Origin: JBDTSW01 sp963799815
Lineage (GTDB): Bacteria > Actinomycetota > Thermoleophilia > Solirubrobacterales > 70-9
Reading direction: 5' to 3'
Assembly (NCBI GenBank): GCA_963799815.1
Contig: CAWCYG010000001.1
Location: 434,001-498,000, forward strand
Length of the DNA stretch: 64,000 nt
Part shown: positions 42,378-51,495 of the stretch, piece after piece
Layout of the letters: each line of letters starts with the position of its first letter
Numbering within the stretch: position 1 is the stretch's first letter
Position numbers and translations under genes: made by a program
The notes under the pieces: generated by a model
What the model saw: the letters and a program-made list of their open reading frames with translations, nothing else
What the model was told of the DNA's origin: nothing
Database searches by the model: none

Positions 42378-42384
42378 CAAAGGC

Positions 42385-43386
42385 ATGGCCGAAGAAGCGG
42401 TGATCGAGACTCGAGGGATCAAGAAGTCGTTCGGCGACGTCCGTGCGCTGTGCGGCGTCGACCTGACCGCGTCCGCGGGCACCGTGCTCGCACTCCTGGG
42501 CCCGAACGGAGCCGGCAAGACGACGGCGGTCCGCATCCTCACCACGCTGCTCGAGCCCGACGACGGCACCGCCCAGGTCGCGGGCTTCGACGTCGTCGCC
42601 GAGGCGAAGGAGCTTCGCGCCCACATCGGCGTCGCCGGCCAGCAGGCGGCGGTCGACGAGAACCTGACGGGCGCCGAGAACCTGGAGATGGTGGGGCGGC
42701 TCTATCACCTCGGTCGCCCCGAATCGCGTGTACGGGCGACCGAGCTGCTCGAGCGCTTCGCATTGGACGAGGCCGCCGACCGGCTGGTCCGGACCTACTC
42801 GGGAGGCATGCGCCGCCGGCTCGATCTCGCCGCGTCGCTCGTGGCTCGACCGCCCGTGCTGTTCATGGACGAGCCGACGACGGGGCTCGATCCCCGCAGC
42901 CGCATCGGTCTGTGGGAGACGATCGAGGACCGGGTCGCAGGTGGCACCACCGTCCTTCTGACGACGCAGTATCTCGACGAGGCCGACCGCCTCGCCGACC
43001 AGATCGCTGTGATCGACCGCGGCAACCTCATCGCCGAGGGCACCTCCGACGAACTCAAGGCTCAGGTGGGTGGCGAGCGCCTCGAGGTCCGCCTCGAGGA
43101 CTCCTCCCAGGCCGAGGCCGCTGGGAGAGCGCTGCGGGGGATCGGCGAGTCGGATCCGGAGTCGGTGGATGGAACGATGCGCATCCCGGTGGTCGACCGC
43201 AGGGGCGCCATCACCGATGCCGTGCGCCGCCTGGACGAATCCGGGGTGGGCGTCGACGACATCGCGCTTCGCCGGCCCACGCTCGACGACGTCTTCATGA
43301 CGCTGACCGGTGAGCACGTGGAGCACGCCGACGGCGAGGAGGGCGAGGGAGACGCCGAGGCCGGGCGCGAGGAGGCGGCCCGATGA
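42385..43386 (+). CDS. ABC transporter ATP-binding protein, DrrA type
   Basis: A 333-residue ATPase for an ABC-2 exporter. Walker A is GPNGAGKTTAVRI, the signature YSGGMRRRLDLA, Walker B VLFMDEPTTGLDP, and the H-loop is replaced by TTQYLDEADRLAD (Gln for His, as usual in the daunorubicin/DrrA group). The C-terminal DUF4162-like domain (about 230-310) and an acidic Glu/Gly tail follow. It overlaps the permease gene by 4 nt (ATGA). Substrate unknown: drug, lipid or glycolipid. Confidence 0.92.
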   Translation: MAEEAVIETRGIKKSFGDVRALCGVDLTASAGTVLALLGPNGAGKTTAVRILTTLLEPDDGTAQVAGFDVVAEAKELRAHIGVAGQQAAVDENLTGAENLEMVGRLYHLGRPESRVRATELLERFALDEAADRLVRTYSGGMRRRLDLAASLVARPPVLFMDEPTTGLDPRSRIGLWETIEDRVAGGTTVLLTTQYLDEADRLADQIAVIDRGNLIAEGTSDELKAQVGGERLEVRLEDSSQAEAAGRALRGIGESDPESVDGTMRIPVVDRRGAITDAVRRLDESGVGVDDIALRRPTLDDVFMTLTGEHVEHADGEEGEGDAEAGREEAAR

Positions 43387-44162
43387 GCTCGCTGCGGATG
43401 GCGGTCTCCGACGCTTTCGTGCTCGCCGAGCGCAGCCTTCGGCGCATCCCCCGCCAGCCGGATCTGCTGACCGCGTTCACGATCCAGCCCGTGATGTTCG
43501 TGGTGCTGTTCGTCTACGTCTTCGGCGGCGCGATCGCGACGCCGGGGTTCGGCGACTACACCGACTTCCTGATGCCGGGCATCATCGTCCAGTCGATGGC
43601 GTTCGGTGGCTTCGTGACCGCGCTCGGGCTCTCGGAGGACCTCGGGCGGGGCCTCATCGATCGGTTCCGGTCGCTGCCGATGGCCCGTTCCGCGGTGCTG
43701 ACGGGCCGCACGCTCGCCGACGTCGTCACCAACATGATCTCGCTCGTCGTCCTCTTCACCGTCGGGATCGTGGTCGGCTGGGACATCACCACCTCGCCGC
43801 TCGAGGTGCTGGCCGGGATCGGGCTGTTCCTGCTGATCGGCTACACGTTCTCGTGGGTCTTCGCCTGGGTCGGGCTCAACTCCTCGACGCCGGAGAGCGC
43901 GAACGCGTTCGGCTTCATCCTCATCTTCCCGCTCACCTTCGCGTCGTCGGCCTTCGCCCCGCCCGAATCGATGCCTGAGCCTCTCCAGACCTTCGCGGCG
44001 GACATCAATCCGTTCAGCTTCATGGTCGACGCCGCCCGGGCCCTCTTCCTGGGTACCCCGGCGGGCAACGACATCTGGATCGCCGTGCTCTGGTGCGTCG
44101 GGATCACGCTGGTGTTCGCGTACCTCTCGGTCCGCCGTTACCGCCGCGCGGTCTCGAACTAG
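43383..44162 (+). CDS. ABC-2 type permease, DrrB type
   Basis: A 259-residue permease with six helices that pairs with the upstream ATPase. The N-terminal amphipathic region (AERSLRRIPRQPDLL) and ABC-2 signature region (GRGLIDRFRSLPMARSAVLTGR, then FPLTFASSAFAPPESMPEPLQTFA) are typical of the DrrB/daunorubicin resistance group. It could export the product of the neighbouring sulfotransferase cluster, but this is only positional inference. Confidence 0.9.
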   Translation: MSSLRMAVSDAFVLAERSLRRIPRQPDLLTAFTIQPVMFVVLFVYVFGGAIATPGFGDYTDFLMPGIIVQSMAFGGFVTALGLSEDLGRGLIDRFRSLPMARSAVLTGRTLADVVTNMISLVVLFTVGIVVGWDITTSPLEVLAGIGLFLLIGYTFSWVFAWVGLNSSTPESANAFGFILIFPLTFASSAFAPPESMPEPLQTFAADINPFSFMVDAARALFLGTPAGNDIWIAVLWCVGITLVFAYLSVRRYRRAVSN

Positions 44163-44207
44163 ACGCGTGCCGCCGGTTCCTGGGCGGTGCCGCCCGTCGC
44201 AGGCCGC

Positions 44208-44645
44208 TCAGCGAGAGAACCTGAACACGAGCCGGGTGAGGCCCGGGTCCGAGACCCTCGACACGGTGAGCTGGCCGCCGGCTCCCTTGAACTCGCGGGT
44301 GCCCCCAAGGATCGGAATCTGATTGCGTTCTGCGTCCCCCCGGAAGCGGCCCGCCGCGTAGATCTGCCCCCGACCCGAAAACCAGAAGCTGCCCTCGCAG
44401 ATCCCCACGTTGGCAGCGGCCGCCCTGCAGCCAGTCACAAAGCGGCCCACGACTTCGCCGCCCTTCAGCAGCTCGCCCGTAGAGCCCGATTGATCGCCGC
44501 CCGACGGCCCCTGCGGGTCGTTGTCGATGTCGTATTCGCTGGTGTTGCTCAGCTTTGTCCGCAGGATGTCGGGAGCCGCCAGCGAGGGAGCTGGCAGCAG
44601 GAGAACTGCGGTGAGGGCAGCGAGCGCGAAGCTTGCACGGGGCAC
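44208..44645 (-). CDS. small secreted beta-barrel (allene oxide cyclase/dirigent-like) protein
   Basis: 145 residues: a signal peptide (RASFALAALTAVLLLPAPSLA) and a domain with CEGSFWFSGRGQIYAAG and ILGGTREFKGAGGQLTV, the pattern seen in allene oxide cyclase/dirigent-like barrel proteins. Two Cys in the mature part (VTGCRAAA, VGICEGS) could pair. The GTG at 44645 is preceded by CGGAG. Its function in bacteria is unknown. The longer frame to 44834 overlaps gyrA and is rejected. Confidence 0.65.
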   Translation of the reverse strand: MPRASFALAALTAVLLLPAPSLAAPDILRTKLSNTSEYDIDNDPQGPSGGDQSGSTGELLKGGEVVGRFVTGCRAAAANVGICEGSFWFSGRGQIYAAGRFRGDAERNQIPILGGTREFKGAGGQLTVSRVSDPGLTRLVFRFSR

Positions 44646-44712
44646 AGCTCCGTTATCGGTAGGGCTTCCTCGAGACTTGAGCCGCCGGTCCGGCACGGCC
44701 GGGTGCGGCGCC

Positions 44713-47274
44713 TCAGCCCGCGCCGTCGCTCCCTGGAGCCGCTGCGGGCTTGGCGCCCTCCGCGGCCTGCTCGGCCACCGCCTCGGCTTCCTCCGCCACG
44801 CTCGCACCGGCGCTCGACTCGACCACGAGGGCAACCGCGGAGACGGTGTCGTCCTCGCGCATGTTCATGACCCGAACGCCCTGGGTCGCTCGGCCCATCT
44901 GCGAGATCCCGCCCGCCTGGGTCCGCTGCACCATGCCGTTGACGGAGATGAACAGCAGGTCCTGATGCTCGCGGACGATGAGGGCGCCGGCGAGGCCGCC
45001 CTTCTTCTCGGTCAGCTTGATCGTGAGCACGCCCTTGGTCCCGCGGCCCTTGGTCGGGTACTCGGAGACCTGCGTGCGCTTGCCGTAGCCGTTCTCGGTG
45101 ACGACGAAGAGCTCGGAGTCGTCGCGGGCCACGTCCATCGCCAGCACCCTGTTGGCCGACCCGGCGACCTTGCCCTCGACGTTCATCCCCTTCACGCCCG
45201 AGGTGTCACGCCCCATCGAACGCACCTTCTTCTCCGAGAAGCGGGAGGCGTGACCCGAGCGCGAGACCAAGAGCAAGTCGTCATCGCCCGTGGTGAGCCG
45301 CACCTGCACGAGCTCGTCGCCGTCGCGCACCTTGATCGCGATGATCCCGTCGGCGCGGATCGGCGTGTTGTAGGAGGTGAACTCGGTCTTCTTGACGAGG
45401 CCCTTGGCGGTCGCGAAGGCGAGGTACTTGGCCTCCTGGAAGTCGCGGGTGGGGATAACGGCCATCACTCGCTCGCCGTCGCGAAGCGGCAGCACGTTCA
45501 CGAGCGCGCGGCCCTTCGAGGTGCGCGAGCCCTCCGGCAGCTCGTAGACCTTGAGCCGATATACCTTGCCGCGGTTGGTGAAGAAGAGCAGCCAATCGTG
45601 GGTCGAGCAGATATGGAGGTGCTCGATGTAGTCGCCCTCCTTCATCTCCATCCCCATCACGCCGACGCCGCCCCGATGCTGCTGGCGGTAGGTGGCGACC
45701 GGCAGGCGCTTCACGTAGCCGGAGTGGGTGAGCGAGATCACCATCTGCTGCTCGGCGATCATGTCCTCGATGTTCACGTCGCCCTCGAAGTGGGTGATCT
45801 CGGTGCGGCGGTCGTCGCCGTAGCGCTGCTCGAGCGCGTCGAGCTCCTCGAGCAGGAGGGCGTCCACACGCGCCGGGTCGCCAAGGATCGCCCGCAGCTC
45901 GGCGATCGTCTCCTGGAGCTCAGCGTGCTCGGCGCGGACCTTGTCGGACTCGAGCGCGGTCAGGCGGGCGAGGCGCATGTCGAGGATCGCCTGCGCCTGC
46001 TCCTCGGAGAGCTCGAAGCGCTCCATCAGGCCCGTACGCGCGACGTCGGTGTCGGACGAGGCGCGGATCAGCTCGATCACCGCGTCGAGGTTGTCGAGCG
46101 CGACCAGCAGCCCCTCGAGGATGTGGGCGCGAGCCTCGGCGCGGCGCAGCTCGTGCTGGGTACGCCTGGTGAGCACCTCGCGCTGGTGGATCGTGTAGTG
46201 ATGGACGAGCTCCTTCAGCGAGAGCGTGCGCGGTACTCCGTCGACGAGCGCCACCATGTTGAGCCCGAACGCCTGCTGGAGCTGGGTGCGCTTGTAGAGG
46301 TTGTTGGTGACGATGTTCGGGTCGGCGCCGCGCTTCAGCTCGATCACCACGCGCATCCCGGAGCGGTCGGACTCGTCGCGCAGATCCGAGATGCCGTCGA
46401 GCTTCTTCTCGCGCACGAGGTCGGCGATCTTCGAGATCAGCCCGGTGTCGCCGCCCTTCTTCACCATGAACGGCAGCTCGGAGATGACCAACGCGTCCTT
46501 GCCGCCCTTGAGCGGCTCGGAGTGCACCCGGCCGCGCACTCGGACGCTCCCGCGACCGGAGGCGTAGGCGTCGCGGATGCCCTCCATGCTCATGATCCCG
46601 CCGCCGGGGAAGTCGGGCCCCTTGACGTGCTCCATCAGGCCCGCGAGGTCGATCTCGGGGTTCTCGGCGTATGCGCGAACCGCCCCTGCGACCTCGCTCA
46701 GATTGTGCGGTGGGATGTTGGTCGCCATCCCGACGGCGATGCCGGTGGCCCCGTTGACGAGCAGGTTCGGAAAGCGCGCGGGCAGGACGAGCGGCTCCTG
46801 CTGCGACTCGTCGTAGTTGGGGACGAACTCGACGGTGTCGGACTCGATCTCGCGCAGCATCTCGGTCGCGAGGCGGGCGAGGCGGGCCTCGGTGTAACGC
46901 ATCGCGGCCGGCGGATCGTCGTCGATCGAGCCGAAGTTGCCCTGGCCGTCCACGAGCGGGTAGCGCAGGGAGAAGTCCTGCGCCATGCGGGCGAGGGTGT
47001 CGTAGATCGCCGAGTCGCCGTGGGGGTGGTACTTGCCCATCACCTCGCCGACGATGAACGCCGACTTGCGGTACGGGCGGTTCGGCTGCAGCGCCAGATC
47101 GTGCATCGCGTAGAGCACGCGGCGGTGCACGGGCTTTAGGCCATCCCGCACATCAGGCAGCGCCCGCCCCACGATCACGCTCATCGCGTAATCGAGATAC
47201 GACGAGCGCATCTCCTGCGTGAGCTCGCGCTCCTCGATATTGCCCGTCAGGGCAGCGAGCCCGCCGGCCTCCAT
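44713..47274 (-). CDS. gyrA: DNA gyrase subunit A
   Basis: An 853-residue type II topoisomerase subunit that breaks and rejoins DNA. N-terminus ELTQEMRSSYLDYAMSVIVGRALPDVRDGLKPVHRRVLY; catalytic Tyr in AAMRYTEARL. The quinolone-resistance region reads HPHGDSAIYDTLARM, with Ser and Asp at the E. coli 83 and 87 positions (wild-type-like). The GyrA-box region is QQHRGGVGV-like RQQHRGGVGVMGM, and six C-terminal blades follow. An Ala/Glu-rich tail ends the protein. It lies 34 nt after gyrB. Confidence 0.97.
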   Translation of the reverse strand: MEAGGLAALTGNIEERELTQEMRSSYLDYAMSVIVGRALPDVRDGLKPVHRRVLYAMHDLALQPNRPYRKSAFIVGEVMGKYHPHGDSAIYDTLARMAQDFSLRYPLVDGQGNFGSIDDDPPAAMRYTEARLARLATEMLREIESDTVEFVPNYDESQQEPLVLPARFPNLLVNGATGIAVGMATNIPPHNLSEVAGAVRAYAENPEIDLAGLMEHVKGPDFPGGGIMSMEGIRDAYASGRGSVRVRGRVHSEPLKGGKDALVISELPFMVKKGGDTGLISKIADLVREKKLDGISDLRDESDRSGMRVVIELKRGADPNIVTNNLYKRTQLQQAFGLNMVALVDGVPRTLSLKELVHHYTIHQREVLTRRTQHELRRAEARAHILEGLLVALDNLDAVIELIRASSDTDVARTGLMERFELSEEQAQAILDMRLARLTALESDKVRAEHAELQETIAELRAILGDPARVDALLLEELDALEQRYGDDRRTEITHFEGDVNIEDMIAEQQMVISLTHSGYVKRLPVATYRQQHRGGVGVMGMEMKEGDYIEHLHICSTHDWLLFFTNRGKVYRLKVYELPEGSRTSKGRALVNVLPLRDGERVMAVIPTRDFQEAKYLAFATAKGLVKKTEFTSYNTPIRADGIIAIKVRDGDELVQVRLTTGDDDLLLVSRSGHASRFSEKKVRSMGRDTSGVKGMNVEGKVAGSANRVLAMDVARDDSELFVVTENGYGKRTQVSEYPTKGRGTKGVLTIKLTEKKGGLAGALIVREHQDLLFISVNGMVQRTQAGGISQMGRATQGVRVMNMREDDTVSAVALVVESSAGASVAEEAEAVAEQAAEGAKPAAAPGSDGAG

Positions 47275-47308
47275 CTAGACCGCCCTCGGGTCGTGGTCCG
47301 AGCGACGG

Positions 47309-49813
47309 CTAGACATCGAGGAACCGCACTTCTTTCGCGTGCTTCTCGATGAAGGCCTTGCGCGGCTCGACCTTGTCGCCCATCAGGTCCGCGAATACCC
47401 GCTCGGCCATCGCGCCGTCGTCGATGGTGACCCGCTGCAGCGTGCGGCTCTCGGGATCCATCGTGGTCTCGCGCAGCTGCTCGGCGTTCATCTCGCCCAG
47501 GCCCTTGAAGCGCTGCATGGTGACGCCGTGGCGGGCGAGCTCAAGGATGCAGCGGCGCAGCTCCGCGAACGAGTCGGCCTCCTTGCGCCGCTCGCCGAGC
47601 GCCACGTCGAACGGGGGCCGGCCGACCTGCTTCAGCAGATCGGCGTGGACCTCGACCAGGCGGCGGTAATCGTTTGACTTGAACAGCGCCGCCGGGAGGT
47701 GATGCGTCCTGGCGAGGCCGTCGCGGCGGGCGACCGCCTTGACCTCGAGGACGTCGTCGGTCGACGAGACCAGCTCGGTTTCGAACGGCTCCTCGGCGGG
47801 ATCCTCGCTTTCGATCAGCTTCTTGACGCCCGCGATCGTCGCGGCGCCGGCATCGAGGATCTGCGATTCGGCGAGGAAGCGGACCGCCTCGTGGCCGAAC
47901 TCGGCCTGCAGCGACTCGGCCCAGCCCTCGTACTCGTTCAGCTTGCGGTTGAATCGCTGCCAGCGCGACTCGGTGAGCTTGCGGTCCTTGCCGTTGGCGT
48001 CGGTCAGCTCGAAGTCCTCGATCTTGTCGCGCAGGAGCAGCGCTTCGAGCTCGGACTCCTTCTCGAGGTAGGTCTCGCGCTTGCCGTTCTTCACCCTGTA
48101 GAGGGGCGGCTTGGCGATGAACACGTAGCCCGCCTCGATCAGCAGCGGCATCTGCCGGTAGAGGAAGGTCAGCGCGAGCGTGCGGATGTGCGCTCCGTCC
48201 ACGTCGGCGTCGGTGGCGATTATGACCTTGTGATAGCGGGCGTCCTCGATGTTGAACTCCTCGTCGCCGACGCCCGTGCCGATCGCCGTGATCAGCGCCT
48301 GGATCTCGTTGTTCTGCAGCACCTTGTCGATCCGGCTCTTCTCGACGTTGATGATCTTGCCGCGCAGCGGCAGCACCGCCTGCGTGTTGCGGTCGCGCGC
48401 CTGCTTGGCCGAGCCGCCGGCAGAGTCGCCCTCGACCACGAAGAGCTCGGCCAGCGACGGGTCGCGCACCGTGCAGTCGGCGAGCTTGCCTGGGAGCGTC
48501 GAGTTCTCGAGCGCGGACTTACGGCGCGTCAGGTCGCGGGCCTTTCGGGCGGCCTCACGAGCGCGGGCTGCGTCGACGGCCTTCCCCAGGATCCGCCGCG
48601 CCTCGCCGGGCTGCTCCTCGAGGAACTCGCCGAGCTTGCGGTTGACGGTCTCCTTGACGAGTCCCTCGACCGGTGGATTGCCCAGCTTCGTCTTCGTCTG
48701 GCCCTCGAACTGGGGGTCGGCAAGCTTCACCGAGATCACGGCAGTGAGCCCCTCGCGGACGTCGTCGCCCGTCAGGTTCGCGTCCTTCTCCTTGAGCAGG
48801 CCCTTGTTGCGTGCGTAGGCGTTGAGCGTGCGCGTAAGCGCCGAGCGGAAGCCGGAGAGGTGCGAGCCGCCCTCGTGGGTGTTGATGTTGTTGGCGAACG
48901 AGAAGACCGACTCCTGATATGAGGAGTTCCACTGCATCGCCACCTCGACCTGGCCGTCGGGCGCATCGCTGTCGAAGTACACCGTCTTGCGGTGCAGTGG
49001 ATCCTTGTTCTCGTTGAGGAAGGCGACGAAGTCGACGATGCCGCCCTTGTATTGGAAGCTGTCCTTCTGGCTCTCGCCCCGCTCGTCGACGAGGTCGATC
49101 TTCAAGCCGCGGGTGAGGAACGCCGTCTCGCGCATCCGCTCGGCGAGGGTCTGGTAGTCGAACTCGAGCGTCTCGAAGACGTCGGCGTCGGGGAGGAACG
49201 TGATCGTGGTGCCTGTGCCCCTGATCTTCTCGCCGCGTTTGAGCTCGGTCTCGATCTCGCCGCGCGCGAAGTCCTGCTGCCACTTGTAGCCGTCGCGCCG
49301 CACCTCGAGGTGGAGCCGCTCGGACAGCGCGTTCACGACGGAGACGCCGACCCCGTGCAGGCCGCCGGAGACCTTATAGCCGTCGGAATCGCCGAACTTG
49401 CCGCCGGCGTGGAGCATCGTGAGCACGACCTCGGCCGCTGGGCGCTTCTCCTCGGGATGCTCGTCGACCGGGATGCCGCGCCCGTCATCGGTGACGGTGA
49501 CGCTGTTGTCCGGATGGATCGTGACCTCGATGTGGTCGCAGTGACCTGCGAGGGCCTCGTCGACCGAGTTGTCGACGACCTCATAGACGAGGTGATGCAG
49601 CCCGCGCGGGCCGGTGGAGCCGATGTACATGCCGGGCCGCTTGCGCACCGGATCGAGCCCGCGCAGGACCGTGATCTCGCTCGAGCCGTAGTCGCCGTTG
49701 CCCGCGGCCGCACCGCGCTTGCCCTTGGCCGGCGCCTTCTTCTTCGCGGGCGCCTTCTTGGCCCCCTTCTTCGCAGACGCCGCCTCTTTGGCGGCGTTCG
49801 TAGCGTCTGCCAC
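47309..49813 (-). CDS. gyrB: DNA gyrase subunit B with TOPRIM insert
   Basis: An 834-residue ATPase subunit. It begins with a Lys/Ala-rich extension (about residues 5-42). The GHKL ATPase has VDNSVDEALAGHCD, DDGRGIPVD and GLHGVGVSVVNALS. TOPRIM is ELFVVEGDSAGGSAKQARDR with IIATDADVDGAHIRTL, and the C-terminus QRFKGLGEMN, TMDPESRTL. Between the TOPRIM core and the QRFKGLGEMN motif lie about 184 residues, against about 35 in typical short actinobacterial GyrB, so an insert of roughly 150 residues like that of E. coli GyrB is present. GTG start with AAAGGA 6 nt upstream. Confidence 0.96.
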   Translation of the reverse strand: MADATNAAKEAASAKKGAKKAPAKKKAPAKGKRGAAAGNGDYGSSEITVLRGLDPVRKRPGMYIGSTGPRGLHHLVYEVVDNSVDEALAGHCDHIEVTIHPDNSVTVTDDGRGIPVDEHPEEKRPAAEVVLTMLHAGGKFGDSDGYKVSGGLHGVGVSVVNALSERLHLEVRRDGYKWQQDFARGEIETELKRGEKIRGTGTTITFLPDADVFETLEFDYQTLAERMRETAFLTRGLKIDLVDERGESQKDSFQYKGGIVDFVAFLNENKDPLHRKTVYFDSDAPDGQVEVAMQWNSSYQESVFSFANNINTHEGGSHLSGFRSALTRTLNAYARNKGLLKEKDANLTGDDVREGLTAVISVKLADPQFEGQTKTKLGNPPVEGLVKETVNRKLGEFLEEQPGEARRILGKAVDAARAREAARKARDLTRRKSALENSTLPGKLADCTVRDPSLAELFVVEGDSAGGSAKQARDRNTQAVLPLRGKIINVEKSRIDKVLQNNEIQALITAIGTGVGDEEFNIEDARYHKVIIATDADVDGAHIRTLALTFLYRQMPLLIEAGYVFIAKPPLYRVKNGKRETYLEKESELEALLLRDKIEDFELTDANGKDRKLTESRWQRFNRKLNEYEGWAESLQAEFGHEAVRFLAESQILDAGAATIAGVKKLIESEDPAEEPFETELVSSTDDVLEVKAVARRDGLARTHHLPAALFKSNDYRRLVEVHADLLKQVGRPPFDVALGERRKEADSFAELRRCILELARHGVTMQRFKGLGEMNAEQLRETTMDPESRTLQRVTIDDGAMAERVFADLMGDKVEPRKAFIEKHAKEVRFLDV

Positions 49814-49962
49814 TAAATCCTTTCGCTCATGCTGATCGGGTCCCTCAGGCCTCTCCGGGGAACCCGCAGGAACCCGCGCATGGAGAGTGGGAAACCCCGA
49901 CCGTCAGGCCACGAAGAAGCGGCGGATTCAGACGTGGCGAGGCATCCGTCCAAGTTCACATA

Positions 49963-49968
49963 AGGATA
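49963..49968 (-). promoter_or_regulatory. possible gyrB -10
   Basis: On the minus strand TATCCT lies in the only AT-richer part of the dciA-gyrB gap (about 49950-50035), giving a leader near 140 nt. The leader contains two tandem copies of a 10-nt unit beginning GGAACCCGC (49859-49878, plus-strand reading). The -35 is not clear. Confidence 0.3.
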
Positions 49969-50019
49969 GCAGTCAGGAGCAGCGGAAAGACTTGCGAAAC
50001 CGCACGAATTACCTGCAAA

Positions 50020-50358
50020 TTACGTACGAAAGTGTCGCGCGGCATCGGCGGTAAAGCGAAGCCGCTCGAACGGCTCCGAACCCGTCTTCACCAGGGCCTC
50101 GTTGAGCCGCCCCAGGAGGTCGGGCGCCATCAGGTCAAGCTCCTGCGCCCAGGTCGCCGAATGGCACGCGATCGTGAGCACGCCGGCGCGCTCGGCAACC
50201 GGCTCCGACTGGGCCGCGACCGTCTCTCCGGCCACCTGCGCCCACACCCCCTGAGCGGCCGCCAGGGGCGTCGCGGGGGCGGCGTCGGAGCGCACCACGC
50301 CCATGGCGTCGCCGATCCGACGAGGCCCGCGGGCATCCGGGTCGCGCCGCGGGCTCAC
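50020..50358 (-). CDS. dciA: DUF721 protein (DciA-like helicase loader candidate)
   Basis: 112 residues. The DUF721/DciA domain is recognised from GVWAQVAGETVAAQSEPVAERAGVLTIACHSATWAQELDLM, then LLGRLNEAL and a C-terminal FRFTAD-like RLRFTADA. DciA proteins load or regulate the replicative helicase DnaB in bacteria without DnaC/DnaI, fitting its place between recF and gyrB. The GTG at 50358 overlaps the recF stop (GTGA). Confidence 0.85.
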   Translation of the reverse strand: MSPRRDPDARGPRRIGDAMGVVRSDAAPATPLAAAQGVWAQVAGETVAAQSEPVAERAGVLTIACHSATWAQELDLMAPDLLGRLNEALVKTGSEPFERLRFTADAARHFRT

Positions 50359-51491
50359 GCGGCCGCCGGTGAGGCATCGGGTTCGCCGCCGTCGCGATCG
50401 CGCGCCTCGACGAAGACGTTTCCCTCGCGCATCGCCAGCTCGAGCCGCGGGCACTCAGCCGGCAGCTGGGAGGGCTCGGTGGCCGTGATCAGCGCCTGGC
50501 CCCCGCCCGCCTCCAGCCGCTCGCACAAGAGCCGCCGGCGTGAGGGATCGAGCTCCGAGGTGACATCGTCGAGGAGCATCAGCGGCCCTGGACGACCCTC
50601 CGCCACGAGCACCTCGCGCTCTGCGAAGAGCAGCCCGAGGAGGGCCAGTCGCTGCTCGCCCTGCGAGCCGTAGCGGCGAAGGGCCCGGCCACCCCGGGAG
50701 ATGGCCACCTCATCGAGATGCGGGCCATGCGACGTGAACCCCCGAGCCAGGTCGGACGCGCGTCGCTCGGCGAGCTCGGCCGCCAGCTCCTGCGGATCAG
50801 CAGCATCGCTCCGCGGTCGGTACGCGAGCGTGGGGTCGCCCTCGAGCCCCAGCTCGGGTGCCGCCGTCGCGAATGGCGAAGCAAGCGACCCGACCGCCCT
50901 CGCGCGAATCTCCATCAGCTCGATCCCCGCCGCCCCCAGCTCGGCGTCCCACGCGTCGAGCGAGGCTTCGCCGGCGACTCCCGCCCGGATCCGCCCGAGC
51001 AGCGCGTTGCGCTGGGCGAGAGCGCGGCCGTAGCGGCGGCGCGTCTCCGCGCGGGCGGGCCAAAGCGCGGAGCAGAATCGATCGAGGTGCGCGCGCCGCG
51101 CAGCCGGCGGCCCCTTCACGAGGACGAGTCGATCCGGCATGAAGACCGACAGGGCGGGGCGCAACTCGGCCGCCGCCGTGGGATCGACCGGGCGACCGTC
51201 GACCTGGTGGCGGCGCTCTGAGCCCCGCTCCAGGGCCCAGCGGAAGGTGCTGGTCTCGGGCCCGTCTGTGACCTCCACCTCCACACGCCCGAGCTTCTGG
51301 CCGAACGCGATCGCCTCGCGATCCGTACGTGTCCGCGGCGAGCGACCCGCGAGGCCGAGGTAGAGAGCCTCGAGCAGGTTCGTCTTGCCGGCGCCGTTCG
51401 GGCCCCAGACGAGCGTCACTGCGTCGCCGAGCTCCACCTGGGCATCAGCCAGGTTGCGGAGCCCGAGGGTGGCGACGCGACGGGCGCGCAT
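50355..51491 (-). CDS. recF: DNA replication and repair protein RecF
   Basis: A 378-residue SMC-like ATPase that helps load RecA at gaps. It begins RVATLGLRNLADAQVELGD; Walker A is WGPNGAGKTNLLEALYLG; the signature and Walker B are GSQGEQRLALLGLLFAE and PLMLLDDVTSELD. Length is normal. It starts just 4 nt after dnaN. Confidence 0.95.
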   Translation of the reverse strand: MRARRVATLGLRNLADAQVELGDAVTLVWGPNGAGKTNLLEALYLGLAGRSPRTRTDREAIAFGQKLGRVEVEVTDGPETSTFRWALERGSERRHQVDGRPVDPTAAAELRPALSVFMPDRLVLVKGPPAARRAHLDRFCSALWPARAETRRRYGRALAQRNALLGRIRAGVAGEASLDAWDAELGAAGIELMEIRARAVGSLASPFATAAPELGLEGDPTLAYRPRSDAADPQELAAELAERRASDLARGFTSHGPHLDEVAISRGGRALRRYGSQGEQRLALLGLLFAEREVLVAEGRPGPLMLLDDVTSELDPSRRRLLCERLEAGGGQALITATEPSQLPAECPRLELAMREGNVFVEARDRDGGEPDASPAAA

Positions 51492-51495
51492 GCGG

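Noticed and set aside
44645..44834. Longer start for the small secreted protein
   Set aside because: The extension overlaps the gyrA 3' end and is Arg/Pro/Ser noise. The signal peptide begins right at the GTG 44645.
44521..47139. Long plus-strand frame antisense to gyrA
   Set aside because: It mirrors the gyrA coding frame and carries no domain. It overlaps a second gene as well.
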